A stretch of 64,000 bases of DNA, taken from Actinacidiphila bryophytorum. GTDB taxonomy: Bacteria; Actinomycetota; Actinomycetes; Streptomycetales; Streptomycetaceae. The notes under the pieces were generated by a model. It had not been told where the DNA came from. It was given only the letters and a program-made list of their open reading frames with translations, and did no database searches. Below, in pieces: positions 8,615 to 17,315 of the stretch. The position numbers and the translations under genes were made by a program. How positions within the stretch are numbered: position 1 is the stretch's first letter; every line of letters starts with the position of its first letter. The stretch is from assembly GCF_016916835.1 (NCBI RefSeq), contig NZ_JAFFIX010000015.1:116378-180377 (forward strand). Reading direction: 5' to 3'.

Positions 8615-8755
8615 ATGACCGATTTCGACAAGCTCCAGATGCTCCCCGAGGAACACGCGCCCCTGGGGCAGGAGGGGATGCAGAAGTGCGTCATCACCAA
8701 GATCGAGCTCACCACGACGCTGTTCACCCTGGTCCAGCCCTCGACCGCCGAGTAG
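8615..8755 (+). CDS. Lanthipeptide precursor peptide (46 aa)
   Basis: ATG 8615 follows an AGAGAGG ribosome site; it lies 92 bp after the LanL stop on the same strand. The leader begins MTDFDKLQMLPEEHAPLGQE, with an LQxLP motif like class III/IV leaders. The C-terminal part starts around Gln23 and reads QKCVITKIELTTTLFTL, then VQPSTAE. It has one Cys (25), six Thr and one Ser after the leader. Every candidate dehydration site in the core is C-terminal to the only Cys, so a lanthionine here would have reversed direction, or modification may be dehydration only. No dedicated protease or exporter is adjacent. Confidence 0.82.
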   Translation: MTDFDKLQMLPEEHAPLGQEGMQKCVITKIELTTTLFTLVQPSTAE

Positions 8756-8787
8756 GACGGGCGTAAGGCACAACCAGCCGTGACGCG

Positions 8788-8862
8788 CCGGCCGGCACGG
8801 GCATCCGCAACCGACCGCGGGAGGCGTGAACTCCCCGGTCGGGGAAGCCCGTGCCGGGCCGG
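8788..8862 (+). terminator. Nested hairpin after the lanthipeptide gene
   Basis: Arm 8788-8802 pairs with 8847-8862 (one bulged G), enclosing a second small hairpin, TCCCCG/CGGGGA, at 8832-8845. The position between the precursor stop (8755) and the lectin gene (8932) makes a terminator the simplest reading, which would make the lectin a separate transcript. There is no U-tract. Confidence 0.5.
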
Positions 8863-8931
8863 CCGGCCCGGACAGAACGGCGCATCTACCCACGCAGGCG
8901 CGCAGGGCGCGCCGCCAGGAGGGACCGACGA

Positions 8932-9603
8932 ATGACCAGCAGCGACAGCCGACCCGGTGGGGCGCCCGCCTGCTCCCCGAGCACCGGTTCCGGTACGGGG
9001 GGCCGCAGGCGGTGGCCTGCCAGGATGGCCGGCGCCGCCGTGGCGGCGGCCTTCATGGCCGCCACGGTGGGCGTCCCCCATGCCGCCGCCGACACCTCCT
9101 ACGGACCGATCCGGGTGCTGAACCACGCGGTGGCCTCGGACGGCAAGTGCCTGGACGTGAAGAGCGAGGACATCGAGAGGACGCCGGTCCACGCGCGCGT
9201 GCAGGCATGGGACTGCTCGGGCGCCTCGGAGCAGCAGTGGTCGTCGCACCCCTACACCCAGGTGCCCACGGGTGAGTTCGGGACGCTCCAGACGCTCTAC
9301 CAGATCAAGAACCTCAGGACCGGGATGTGCCTGGAGATCAAGGCCGAGGGCAGCCTCGTCGCCGGTGTCCAGGCCGACGTGGTGCCCTGCGCCGCCGGTT
9401 CGGCCGACACGATCGCCAACCAGCTGTGGGAGGAGCAGCCCAGCAGCCGCGGCTTCGTCGTGTCGACGTGGAGCGCGGCACGCGCGAACGCCTCGCTGTG
9501 CCTCGACCTCAAGGGCAATTCGGACGACAACGGCACCCCCGTTCAGCAGTGGACGTGCAACGGGAGCACCGCCCAGGTCTTCGGCGGCTCCCTCGGCTCA
9601 TAG
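8932..9603 (+). CDS. Secreted ricin-type beta-trefoil lectin domain protein
   Basis: 223 residues from ATG 8932 (AGGAGG ribosome site). The N-terminus has RRRWPAR then a hydrophobic stretch MAGAAVAAAFMAATVGV ending near AAADT, a typical Sec signal. The mature part has three repeats with CLDV/CLEI/CLDL and Q.W motifs (GKCLDVKSED, GMCLEIKAEG, SLCLDLKGNS), the beta-trefoil sugar-binding pattern. No catalytic domain is present, so it is probably a secreted carbohydrate-binding protein. It follows the lanthipeptide gene but the nested hairpin between them argues for independent expression. Confidence 0.82.
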   Translation: MTSSDSRPGGAPACSPSTGSGTGGRRRWPARMAGAAVAAAFMAATVGVPHAAADTSYGPIRVLNHAVASDGKCLDVKSEDIERTPVHARVQAWDCSGASEQQWSSHPYTQVPTGEFGTLQTLYQIKNLRTGMCLEIKAEGSLVAGVQADVVPCAAGSADTIANQLWEEQPSSRGFVVSTWSAARANASLCLDLKGNSDDNGTPVQQWTCNGSTAQVFGGSLGS

Positions 9604-9650
9604 CGCGCACGGGGTGTGCCGCCGTCCACGGCACAGCCCCCTGACCGCGG

Positions 9651-9688
9651 ACGGCGCCCGGCGGACATTGTCCACCGGGCGCCGTTTG
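9651..9688 (+). terminator. Terminator after the lectin gene
   Basis: An 11-bp perfect stem (ACGGCGCCCGG 9651-9661 with CCGGGCGCCGT 9675-9685) is followed by TTTGTC. Loop of 13 nt. It lies 48 bp after the lectin stop. Confidence 0.7.
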
Positions 9689-9710
9689 TCAACCGATCTC
9701 TTCCCAACGG

Positions 9711-9732
9711 GAGTTGACAGACTAGCCAACTC
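9711..9732 (+). promoter_or_regulatory. Inverted repeat over a TTGACA box upstream of the methyltransferase
   Basis: GAGTTG (9711-9716) and CAACTC (9727-9732) form a dyad, and TTGACA lies at 9714-9719 within it. No convincing -10 follows at the standard distance. It may be an operator over the -35 of the methyltransferase/A-T-TE transcript. Confidence 0.4.
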
Positions 9733-9810
9733 CGTCTTGCGCGCGTCGAGGACCGTTTCCATACTGGCCGGAAAATCTGCTCAGGCTGCGCGAAAGGTCC
9801 GTGAGCGCTT

Positions 9811-10659
9811 GTGGAAGATTCCTCCATCGCGACAGGTGTGGGGCTGACCGCCCTCGTGACCGCGGCCTTGCGGGCCGTGGAGACGAATACCGGCGATCCG
9901 CTGATCCGCGACCCGTTCGCCGCACATTTCGTACGCCTTGCGAATACGGAGAATCCGCTGCCCGTACGGCTTGAGGACGTCGCCGGGGCCGAGGACAGGA
10001 CGCTGCTGAAATTCGCTGCCGACGGCATGGCGCTGCGCACGCGATACCTCGACGACCACCTGCTGGGAACCGGTGCGGCGCAGGTGGTGATCCTGGCCGC
10101 CGGGCTCGACACGCGGGCGTTCCGGCTCGGCTGGCCGCAGGCGTGCACGGTCTTCGAGATGGATCGGAAGCCGGTCCTGGAATTCAAGCAGGACGCGCTC
10201 GACCAGGCCGGCGCCCGGCCGCGCTGCGACCGCAGGACCGTGCCGGCCGACCTGCGCGAGGACTGGGCGGCTGCACTCGTGGCTGCCGGGTTCGACGCCA
10301 CCCGCCCCACGGCGTGGCTGGCCGAGGGGCTGCTGCCGTACCTGTCGCCGGCCGAGGAGGAGAGCCTCTTCGACCTCGTGCACAAGCTCTCCGCGGTGGG
10401 CAGTTCGATCGCCGTGTGGGCGATGGCGCAGGACGCCCGCGGCGCCGACCAGCGGCTGAGTTCCATGTATTCGACCTTCGGCGTCCAGATGACCAGCGTG
10501 ACGAACACCGAACCGCGCAGAAACATCGTCGACCATCTGCCGTCGCTGGGTTGGACGGTGACAGAGAACACCATCGCCGAACTGGCCGGCCGCTACCAGC
10601 GGCCGCCGTCGTCCTCCCGGCGTCGTATCAGTCTTTTCACCGCCCGATACTCGGCTTAG
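9811..10659 (+). CDS. SAM-dependent methyltransferase, TIGR00027/LCMT-like
   Basis: 282 residues from GTG 9811. It has IRDPFAAHFV near the N-terminus, VILAAGLDTRAFRL (SAM loop signature of this family), FEMDRKPVLEFK and WLAEGLLPYLSPAEEE. Such enzymes methylate carboxyl or hydroxyl groups of polyketide-like and other natural products. The stop is 10 bp before the A-T-TE synthetase, so they are probably co-transcribed and it may tailor the synthetase product (inference). Confidence 0.85.
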   Translation: MEDSSIATGVGLTALVTAALRAVETNTGDPLIRDPFAAHFVRLANTENPLPVRLEDVAGAEDRTLLKFAADGMALRTRYLDDHLLGTGAAQVVILAAGLDTRAFRLGWPQACTVFEMDRKPVLEFKQDALDQAGARPRCDRRTVPADLREDWAAALVAAGFDATRPTAWLAEGLLPYLSPAEEESLFDLVHKLSAVGSSIAVWAMAQDARGADQRLSSMYSTFGVQMTSVTNTEPRRNIVDHLPSLGWTVTENTIAELAGRYQRPPSSSRRRISLFTARYSA

Positions 10660-10669
10660 GACCTTGACC

Positions 10670-13522
10670 ATGGGTATGAACGACCGACCGCCCGCCGGCG
10701 AGGCGCGGAATGTGGGCCAGTTGCTGCTGCGGGCCGCCGCGCGGTATCCGGAGTCCGGACTGTACTACCGGGGCACCGGCAGCAGCGCGGAATTCCGGCG
10801 GAGCAGCTATCCGGAATTACTGGACCAGGCCCTGCGATTACTGAGCGGCCTGCGCGGACTCGGTTTGCGGCCGCGCGACAGGGTGCTCCTGCTCATGGAC
10901 GACGCCGAGGCTTTCCTGCCGGGCTTCTGGGCATGTGTGCTGGGCGGGTTCGTCCCGTGTCCGCTGCCGCCTGCCGCCGGAAACGTCGAACAGGCGGCGG
11001 CGCACCACCGGCATGTCCACCGGCTGCTCGGCGGGCCGCTGCTGGTGACCGGCGAGCGACTGGCGGCCGAGGTGCCGCAGGTCCCCGGACTGACCGTGGC
11101 GACCGTGGAGGCCCTGGCGGACCACGACCGCGCCTCGGACGTGTACGAGGCGGAGCCGGAGGACCTCGCCGTCCTGATGCTGACCTCCGGGTCCACCGGC
11201 CAGGCCAAAGCGGTGATGCTCACCCACGCCAACCTCCTGGCGTCGATGCGGGCCAAGAACGGCTTCCACGAACTGGGCGCCTCCGACACCGTCCTGAACT
11301 GGGTGGGCTTCGACCATGTCGCGGCGCTGCTGGAGTGCCATCTGCTGCCCCTGTCCACCGGTTCGTCGCAGCTCCACGTGCCCTCGTCGCACATCCTCGA
11401 CGAGCCCCTGGAGTTCCTGCGGCTCATCTCGCGGCACCACGTCACGGTGACCTTCACCCCGAACTTCCTGCTGGGGCTGGTCAACTCCGCTCGCCACCGC
11501 ATGCCTGCCGGCGAGGCGCTCGACCTGTCGCGGCTGCGGCACATCGTCAGCGGCGGCGAAGCCGTCCCGTACACGACGGGCACCGCCTTCCTGGAGCGGT
11601 TCGCGCCCTTCGGCCTGCGCCGCGACGTCCTGTGGCCTGCCTTCGGCATGACCGAGACGTGTGCCGGGAGCATCTACTCCCTCGGGTTCCCCGACGCCGA
11701 CGCCGGCCAGGAGTTCGCGAGTGTCGGTCTGCCCGTGGCCGCGCTGGACGTCCGGGTCGCCGACGCACAGGACCGGGCTCTTCCTGACGGCCGGGCGGGC
11801 GAGGTGCAGCTGCGCGGCCCCATGATCACGCCGGGCTACTACCACAACGAGGAGGCCACCTCCTCGTCGCGCACCGCGGACGGCTGGTTCCGCACCGGCG
11901 ACATCGGCCGGCTCCGCGACGGCCGGCTGACGCTCGTCGGCCGCAGCAAGGACAACATCATCGTCAACGGCGTCAACTACTTCAGCCACGAGATCGAGAC
12001 CGCGCTCGAAGAACTCGACCACGTCACTCCTTCCTTCGTGGCCGCCTTCCCCACCAGGCCGGAAGGCAGCGACACGGAGCAACTGGTCGTCGCCTTCCAC
12101 CCGCGGACCCGACCCGGCGACGACACGGCGCTGTACGACGCCATGACCGCCGTACGCGCCGCCGTCGTCATGCACTGGGGATTCCGCCCCGCGCTGGTCC
12201 TCCCGCTGGCGCGGGAGGAGTTCGTCAAGAACAGCCTGGGGAAGATCTCCCGGGCGAAGCTGCGCGCACGGCTCGAAGCAGGGGAGTTCGACGACGTCAC
12301 CCGCGCGACCGTCGAGGTGATCCGGCAGCACATGGGCGACTACTCGCCCCCGCGGACGGACAACGAGCGCGCTCTCGTCCGGATCTACGGCGAGACACTC
12401 GACGTCTCCCCGAGCTCGGTCAGCGCCACGGCCAACTTCTTCGACCTCGGCGGTACGTCCCTCGACCTGCTGCGCCTGCGCGGCAGCATCACCCAGCGCC
12501 TGAACGTGCCCGGCCTGCAGACCATCGACCTGCTCAACGCGCCCACCGTGCGCGCTCTGGCCGGCTACCTGGACGAGAATCCCGCGGGCACGGTCAAGAC
12601 CGACGACGGCTACGACCCCATCGTGCCCATGCAGCAGGGCGGCACCAAGACACCGCTGTTCTGTGTCCACCCGGGCGCCGGCGAGGTGCTCGTCCTCCTC
12701 GATCTGGCCCGGCACTTCGCAGGCGACCGGCCCTTCCACGCCCTCCGCGCCCGCGGCTTCACCAGCGGTGAGACCCCCTTCACGAGCCACGGTGAGATGA
12801 TCGCCGCCTACACCCGGGCGATCCAGGACCGGCAGCCGCACGGACCCTACGCCCTGGCCGGCTACTCCTCCGGCGGCCTCATCGCCTTCGCGATCGCCCA
12901 GGAGCTGCAGTCCCGGGGCGAGCAGGTGGCCTTCCTCGGCGGCTTCGACTTCCCGCCGGTCCTCACACCGCTTCTGGTCGGCCTGGACTTCTCGGTGACC
13001 GTCTCCGTCCTGTCGCACTTCCTCGGGCTGCTCGACAAGGAGCAGTCCGAGGAACTCCCCGGGAAACTGCGGGAACTGCCCCTGGAGCAGCAGCTGCAGA
13101 CGGTGATGGACCTGGCGCCGAGGAAGCGGCTGGCCGAACTGGACCTGGACCTGCAGAAGTTCACGGTGTGGATGACCCTGGCCGACAAGCTGAAGAAGAT
13201 CAGGGCCGAGTACGAGCTGAGCGGCACCGTCCCGTCCATGACCGTTTTCCACGGGACGACACCCCCTCCGCTGCCGGTCTTCCACGGCATGCCGGCGGCG
13301 CAGGCCGAGCGGACATGGCTCGACCGCCTGCACGGCTGGGACAGGTTCACGGCGGGAGGCGCCGCACGCTACGTCAAGGTCCCCGGCGAGCACCACACCC
13401 TCACCGCACCGCCTCATGTGGCCGTCTTCCAGGCCCTCCTGCGGCAGGAGATCGACCGGTCCATGGGGGAGGGCGGCGCGGGCGGCGAGGGCGGGGCGGT
13501 GTCAGGACCAGAAGCCGAGTGA
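10670..13522 (+). CDS. NRPS-like tridomain synthetase (adenylation-thiolation-thioesterase)
   Basis: About 950 residues. The adenylation domain (~1-540) has LTSGSTGQAKAV, FGMTET, WFRTGDIG and a C-terminal NSLGKISR lysine. The carrier domain has FFDLGGTSLDLL with the phosphopantetheine Ser. The thioesterase has LFCVHPGAG and nucleophile GYSSGG, with GEHHTL near the end. There is no condensation domain. The same A-T-TE layout is used by arylpyruvate-dimerising synthetases (atromentin/polyporic acid/ralfuranone type), so a dimeric aryl product is possible but the substrate is not deduced. Two TTA codons (Leu50, Leu57) suggest bldA control. ATG 10670 chosen; TTG 10664 and ATG 10676 are alternatives. 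The 3' end overlaps the convergent DUF3100 gene by 21 bp. Confidence 0.85.
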   Translation: MGMNDRPPAGEARNVGQLLLRAAARYPESGLYYRGTGSSAEFRRSSYPELLDQALRLLSGLRGLGLRPRDRVLLLMDDAEAFLPGFWACVLGGFVPCPLPPAAGNVEQAAAHHRHVHRLLGGPLLVTGERLAAEVPQVPGLTVATVEALADHDRASDVYEAEPEDLAVLMLTSGSTGQAKAVMLTHANLLASMRAKNGFHELGASDTVLNWVGFDHVAALLECHLLPLSTGSSQLHVPSSHILDEPLEFLRLISRHHVTVTFTPNFLLGLVNSARHRMPAGEALDLSRLRHIVSGGEAVPYTTGTAFLERFAPFGLRRDVLWPAFGMTETCAGSIYSLGFPDADAGQEFASVGLPVAALDVRVADAQDRALPDGRAGEVQLRGPMITPGYYHNEEATSSSRTADGWFRTGDIGRLRDGRLTLVGRSKDNIIVNGVNYFSHEIETALEELDHVTPSFVAAFPTRPEGSDTEQLVVAFHPRTRPGDDTALYDAMTAVRAAVVMHWGFRPALVLPLAREEFVKNSLGKISRAKLRARLEAGEFDDVTRATVEVIRQHMGDYSPPRTDNERALVRIYGETLDVSPSSVSATANFFDLGGTSLDLLRLRGSITQRLNVPGLQTIDLLNAPTVRALAGYLDENPAGTVKTDDGYDPIVPMQQGGTKTPLFCVHPGAGEVLVLLDLARHFAGDRPFHALRARGFTSGETPFTSHGEMIAAYTRAIQDRQPHGPYALAGYSSGGLIAFAIAQELQSRGEQVAFLGGFDFPPVLTPLLVGLDFSVTVSVLSHFLGLLDKEQSEELPGKLRELPLEQQLQTVMDLAPRKRLAELDLDLQKFTVWMTLADKLKKIRAEYELSGTVPSMTVFHGTTPPPLPVFHGMPAAQAERTWLDRLHGWDRFTAGGAARYVKVPGEHHTLTAPPHVAVFQALLRQEIDRSMGEGGAGGEGGAVSGPEAE

Positions 13523-14824
13523 CACTTCGGCGATCACCGTGGCGAGCAGGAAGGACGCGGTGATCGCCAGCAGCCCGACGGGGACGATCTTCCAGCTGAC
13601 CGCCTTCAGCAGTGCCGTGTCCTTGCCGAGGCTGAGGCCGGCGAAGGTGAGGACGACGCAGCCGACGGAGAGGAAGTCGATCGAGCCGACGGTGCTTGTC
13701 AGCCGGTCGCCGATGGGCGAGTAGGTGCTGGAGGCGAGCGCGCCGATGGTGGTCACCCAGATGATCGCGGAGACGAAGCGGGTGACCTTCGCGAGGTAGG
13801 TCCCCAGCACGAGCAGCGCCGCCATGATCGCGTACCCGCCGATGATGTCCCAGCTCAGGCCCTTCGCGAACACCGACGCGGTGGTGATGCCGACGACGGC
13901 CAGGATCGGGACGGACACCCAGATGCGCAGACCCACCGGGGCGCTGGTGGCGGCGACCTGCTCGCGGAAGGCGCGGTTGGCCTCCTGGTGGACGGCGGCG
14001 GCCTCGGGGTCCTGCGTCTCCCGCCGGGTGAGGAAGCGGTAGAAGCGGTCGGCGGCCGGGAGGGCGAGGTAGATCCCCACGTAGACCCCGAGGATGGTCG
14101 TGATCAGGTTGGAGACGCCGGCCATGGCGAGGATCTGGTCCTTCTGGCCGGGGTAGGCGTCGGTGATGCTGCCCGTCGCGGCGGCCATCATCGAGCCGGA
14201 TCCGACGCCGGAGCCCATGGCGAGGGCGAGCGGGTCGAAGATGTCGAAGGACACGATGAACGACGACAGCATGGTGACGTAGACGGCGCCCACGAGGGTG
14301 CCGAAGACGTACATGGCGAGCACACCGCGGTACTGGTCGGAGTCCGGGCCGTACTTCTCGTTGACCATCGGTAACGCGGGCTCGCGGTCCAGGGAGAAGG
14401 TGGCCCCGATCGCGGCGGGGCCCATACGCAGCAGCACCGCCAGCGGGAGCGCCAGCACGACGGTGCCCAGGAGGTGGCCGACCTCCTGCAGGAAGAGGGA
14501 CGGGCCGGCATGCAGCAGGACCTGGATGTTGGGGCCGATCGTGAAGGCGAGCCGCACGACGAGGAAGAGCAGCGCCACCGCGACGAAGGCGTTGGCGGTC
14601 AGCTGGAACTCCAGGCTGACCCTGCGGAAGCGCTGGACGGACACGATCGCGCCGGCGACCAGGCCCCACACCATGGGGAAGAAGACGACGGAGCCGGGAC
14701 CCACGTCGAAGGTCACCTGGCCGGCGAGCTGCGCGAGGAGGGCGATGGCGAACGCCGCGATGGCGACCGGCCAGACCTTCTGGAGGCCGACCGCGACCGC
14801 GGGTCTGATGCGGGTGATGGTCAT
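13502..14824 (-). CDS. DUF3100 family membrane protein (probable permease)
   Basis: 440 residues with about ten or more hydrophobic segments, such as VWPVAIAAFAIALLAQLAG and VVLALPLAVLLRMG, and a conserved-looking glycine/serine loop, LAMGSGVGSGSMMAAA. ATG 14824 is preceded by GAGGAGC. It lies 9 bp downstream of the amidohydrolase, which implies one operon. DUF3100 proteins typically sit beside amidohydrolases or peptidases and are thought to import their substrate; direct evidence is lacking. Confidence 0.85.
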   Translation of the reverse strand: MTITRIRPAVAVGLQKVWPVAIAAFAIALLAQLAGQVTFDVGPGSVVFFPMVWGLVAGAIVSVQRFRRVSLEFQLTANAFVAVALLFLVVRLAFTIGPNIQVLLHAGPSLFLQEVGHLLGTVVLALPLAVLLRMGPAAIGATFSLDREPALPMVNEKYGPDSDQYRGVLAMYVFGTLVGAVYVTMLSSFIVSFDIFDPLALAMGSGVGSGSMMAAATGSITDAYPGQKDQILAMAGVSNLITTILGVYVGIYLALPAADRFYRFLTRRETQDPEAAAVHQEANRAFREQVAATSAPVGLRIWVSVPILAVVGITTASVFAKGLSWDIIGGYAIMAALLVLGTYLAKVTRFVSAIIWVTTIGALASSTYSPIGDRLTSTVGSIDFLSVGCVVLTFAGLSLGKDTALLKAVSWKIVPVGLLAITASFLLATVIAEVSLGFWS

Positions 14825-14833
14825 GACAGCTCC

Positions 14834-16030
14834 TCAGCCCAGCAGCGGACGAACCGGTCGTCCGGCTGCGATGACGGTCCTGACGTGCGCGAGTGCGCGG
14901 ATGTCGTCCAACGGGTTTCCCGTCGTCACGACGACGTGGCCCATGGCGCCCGGCGAGAGGTGGCCGAGGTCGGGCCGGTGCAGGCAGCGGGCGGCGGTGC
15001 TGGTGACCGCCTGCAGAGCGGTCTCGTTGCTCAGCCCGATGTCGTCGACGAGCAGGGCGCCTTCCTCGGCGACGCTGCCGTGCGGGTTGAAGGGAGTTCC
15101 GGCGTCGCTCGCCGCGGCGACCGGTATGCCGGCCCGGGCCGCGTCCCGTACCGACTCGATGTTGGCCGCGTAGACCTCCTCGGCCCTGCGGACCGCGGAG
15201 TCCTCGATGTGCTCCTTGTTCTGCAGGATCCTGAGCTGCGCGATCCGGGTCGAGACCAGGACCGCCCCGGTCGAGGCCATGAGGTCGATGGCCTCGCGGT
15301 CCAGGAAGGACCCGTGCTCGATGGTGGTCGCTCCCGCGCGCAGCGCCCGCTTGGCGCCCTCGGAGCCGATGGCGTGCGCGGCCACCCACCGCCCGGCCGC
15401 CCGGGCGACGGCCGCGGCGGCGGCGAGTTCCGACTCGTCGAAGGGAGCGCCGTCCGGGGCGACCCCCGGCGTCAGCACCCCGCCGGTGGCGACGAGTTTG
15501 ATGCCGGCGGCTCCGTGGCGTAACTCCTGGCGGGCCGCCTCCGCCATCTGCTCCTCGCCCCGCGCCTCGACACCGAGGTAGGAGATGTGCCCGCCGGGTG
15601 CGGTGATGGCGCGTCCCGCCGCCGCGACCTCCGCACCCATCAGGCGGCCGTCGGCGATCTCGCGTCCCGCCGCGATGGCCGCGTGCTCGGGGGCGCCCAG
15701 GTCCCGTACCGCGACGATGCCGTGGCGCAGCGCGCGTGCGGTGTTCGCGTACGCCTTGAGTGCGAGGTGCTGCGGGCTCGCGCCCGCGACCTCGCCGGGG
15801 AAGTCGGGGCTGCCGTCGGCGACCAGATGGACGTGCGCGTCGATCAGGCCGGGAATGATCGTTCCCCCGCCCACGTCGACCTCGGTGGTGTCCGGGGAGA
15901 GCCGGGGTGCGCGCGAGGCGGGGCCGACGTAGCTGACGAGCCCGTCCGCCACGACCACGGCTCCGTCGGCGATCGGCGGCGAGGCGACGGGTACGACCGT
16001 GCCCCGCAGCAGCAGGACGGTATCCGTCAC
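14834..16030 (-). CDS. Amidohydrolase family protein (imidazolonepropionase/prolidase-like)
   Basis: 398 residues from GTG 16030. It has the metal site HVH (IIPGLIDAHVHLV), a KLVATGGV lysine region, HAIGSEGAKRA, TTIEHGSF and AASDAGTPFN, with all ligands expected of the two-metal amidohydrolase fold. Probably cytosolic hydrolysis of a cyclic amide or dipeptide-like substrate brought in by the DUF3100 protein. A TTA codon occurs at Leu170. It is divergent from the Lrp/AsnC regulator, which likely controls it. Confidence 0.85.
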   Translation of the reverse strand: MTDTVLLLRGTVVPVASPPIADGAVVVADGLVSYVGPASRAPRLSPDTTEVDVGGGTIIPGLIDAHVHLVADGSPDFPGEVAGASPQHLALKAYANTARALRHGIVAVRDLGAPEHAAIAAGREIADGRLMGAEVAAAGRAITAPGGHISYLGVEARGEEQMAEAARQELRHGAAGIKLVATGGVLTPGVAPDGAPFDESELAAAAAVARAAGRWVAAHAIGSEGAKRALRAGATTIEHGSFLDREAIDLMASTGAVLVSTRIAQLRILQNKEHIEDSAVRRAEEVYAANIESVRDAARAGIPVAAASDAGTPFNPHGSVAEEGALLVDDIGLSNETALQAVTSTAARCLHRPDLGHLSPGAMGHVVVTTGNPLDDIRALAHVRTVIAAGRPVRPLLG

Positions 16031-16177
16031 GGCCGCACTCCGCAGCCGGCCGGGTCGGCCGTGGGGCGCAGGGGGGACGATAAACCACACATGGCGGACC
16101 TCCGGGAGCGGAACAACCTGGTCAGAGTTCGGGTAGTATGCGCGCCGCAGGTCGGCTTCCGGCGCTGATGGACCTGA

Positions 16178-17287
16178 ATGTGCACAGATCCGTACGGCGG
16201 TGTTCTCTTGCTGAAGAAATCCGACAAGAAGCCCGACAGGAAGTCCGACAGGCACGGTGACCCGTACTCGGACCTGGACCGGCAGATCGCCTGCGCGCTG
16301 CAGGTCAACGGCCGGGCGAGCTGGGCCAGGATCGCGCAGGTCCTCGGTGTCTCCGAGCGGACCGTGGCCCGCCGCGCGCAGCCGCTGCTCGACAGCGGCG
16401 TGATCCGCGTGGTGGCGACGGTCGACACGCAGCGGATCGGCTGGGGCGAGCCGGTCCTGTTACGGCTGCGGTGCCGCCCGGGCACCACCCGGGATGTCGC
16501 CCAGGCGCTCGCCGACAGCCGTGAGACGCGCACGGTCATGCTCACCGAGGGGTCGACGGACTGCTTCGTCGAGGTCGTGCCGCCCCATCAGGACTGGCTG
16601 CGGGAGCTGCTGCTCGACCGGCTGCCGGGGATCAGCGCCGTCGCCGCGCACCACGCCCACTCCACGCTGCGCTTCTTCCGGGCCGCGCACGAGTGGCACA
16701 CGCAGGCGCTGGACGGGCAGCAGACCGGCCTGCTGGAGCGCAAGGGCCTGCCGCCGTTCGCCGCGGTGGACGACGTCGCGCGGCTGAGCGACGAGGAGGA
16801 GCAGGTGGTCCACGCCCTCGCCGCCAACGGCCGCCTTCCCATCGGCACGCTCGCCACCCGGGTCGGTGTCGCCCCGGCGACCGCCTCCCGCCAGGTCGAC
16901 GGCCTGATCCGGCGCGGTGTGGTCCGGATACGTGCGGAGGTCGACCGCTCCCTGCTGGGACTCCCGACCGAAGCGCTGCTGTGGCTGCGGGTCGGCCCGT
17001 CCCACCTCGAACGGATCGGGCAGGCACTGGGCGAGCACCCCGCGGTGCGCATGGTCGTCGCGGTGACCGGCGACTACCAGCTGTGCGCCGACCTCTTCCT
17101 CGGCGGGCGCTGGGACTTGTACGAGTTCCTCACCAGGACGCTGGGGGCCTTCGACGGGATCATCGACTTCGAGGTGCTCGACGTCCTGGCCACGATCAAA
17201 CGGGCCGGCCTGGTGATCCGCGACCCGCGCGGCCGGCCGGGCACCGGCCGGCCGCAGCGCGCCGCCGGCCGGGGCGCACCCCGCTGA
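16178..17287 (+). CDS. Lrp/AsnC family regulator with two wHTH-ligand units
   Basis: 369 residues. Two copies of the AsnC winged helix are seen: one near residues 30-80 (IACALQVNGRASWARIAQVL) and one near 205-250 (VVHALAANGRLPIGTLATRV), each followed by an alpha/beta ligand domain. Start ATG 16178; a TTA codon lies at Leu95. Divergent from the amidohydrolase-DUF3100 operon with 147 bp between, so autoregulation and substrate-responsive control of that operon are likely. A TAGTAT box (16134-16139) may be its -10. Confidence 0.85.
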   Translation: MCTDPYGGVLLLKKSDKKPDRKSDRHGDPYSDLDRQIACALQVNGRASWARIAQVLGVSERTVARRAQPLLDSGVIRVVATVDTQRIGWGEPVLLRLRCRPGTTRDVAQALADSRETRTVMLTEGSTDCFVEVVPPHQDWLRELLLDRLPGISAVAAHHAHSTLRFFRAAHEWHTQALDGQQTGLLERKGLPPFAAVDDVARLSDEEEQVVHALAANGRLPIGTLATRVGVAPATASRQVDGLIRRGVVRIRAEVDRSLLGLPTEALLWLRVGPSHLERIGQALGEHPAVRMVVAVTGDYQLCADLFLGGRWDLYEFLTRTLGAFDGIIDFEVLDVLATIKRAGLVIRDPRGRPGTGRPQRAAGRGAPR

Positions 17288-17315
17288 CGGGCCTGGTCCG
17301 TGGCAGCGTTCGCGG

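Noticed and set aside
10838..13417. Long open frame on the minus strand opposite the A-T-TE gene
   Set aside because: It has no recognisable domain and mirrors a plus-strand gene with complete A, T and TE motifs; long antisense frames are expected at this GC.
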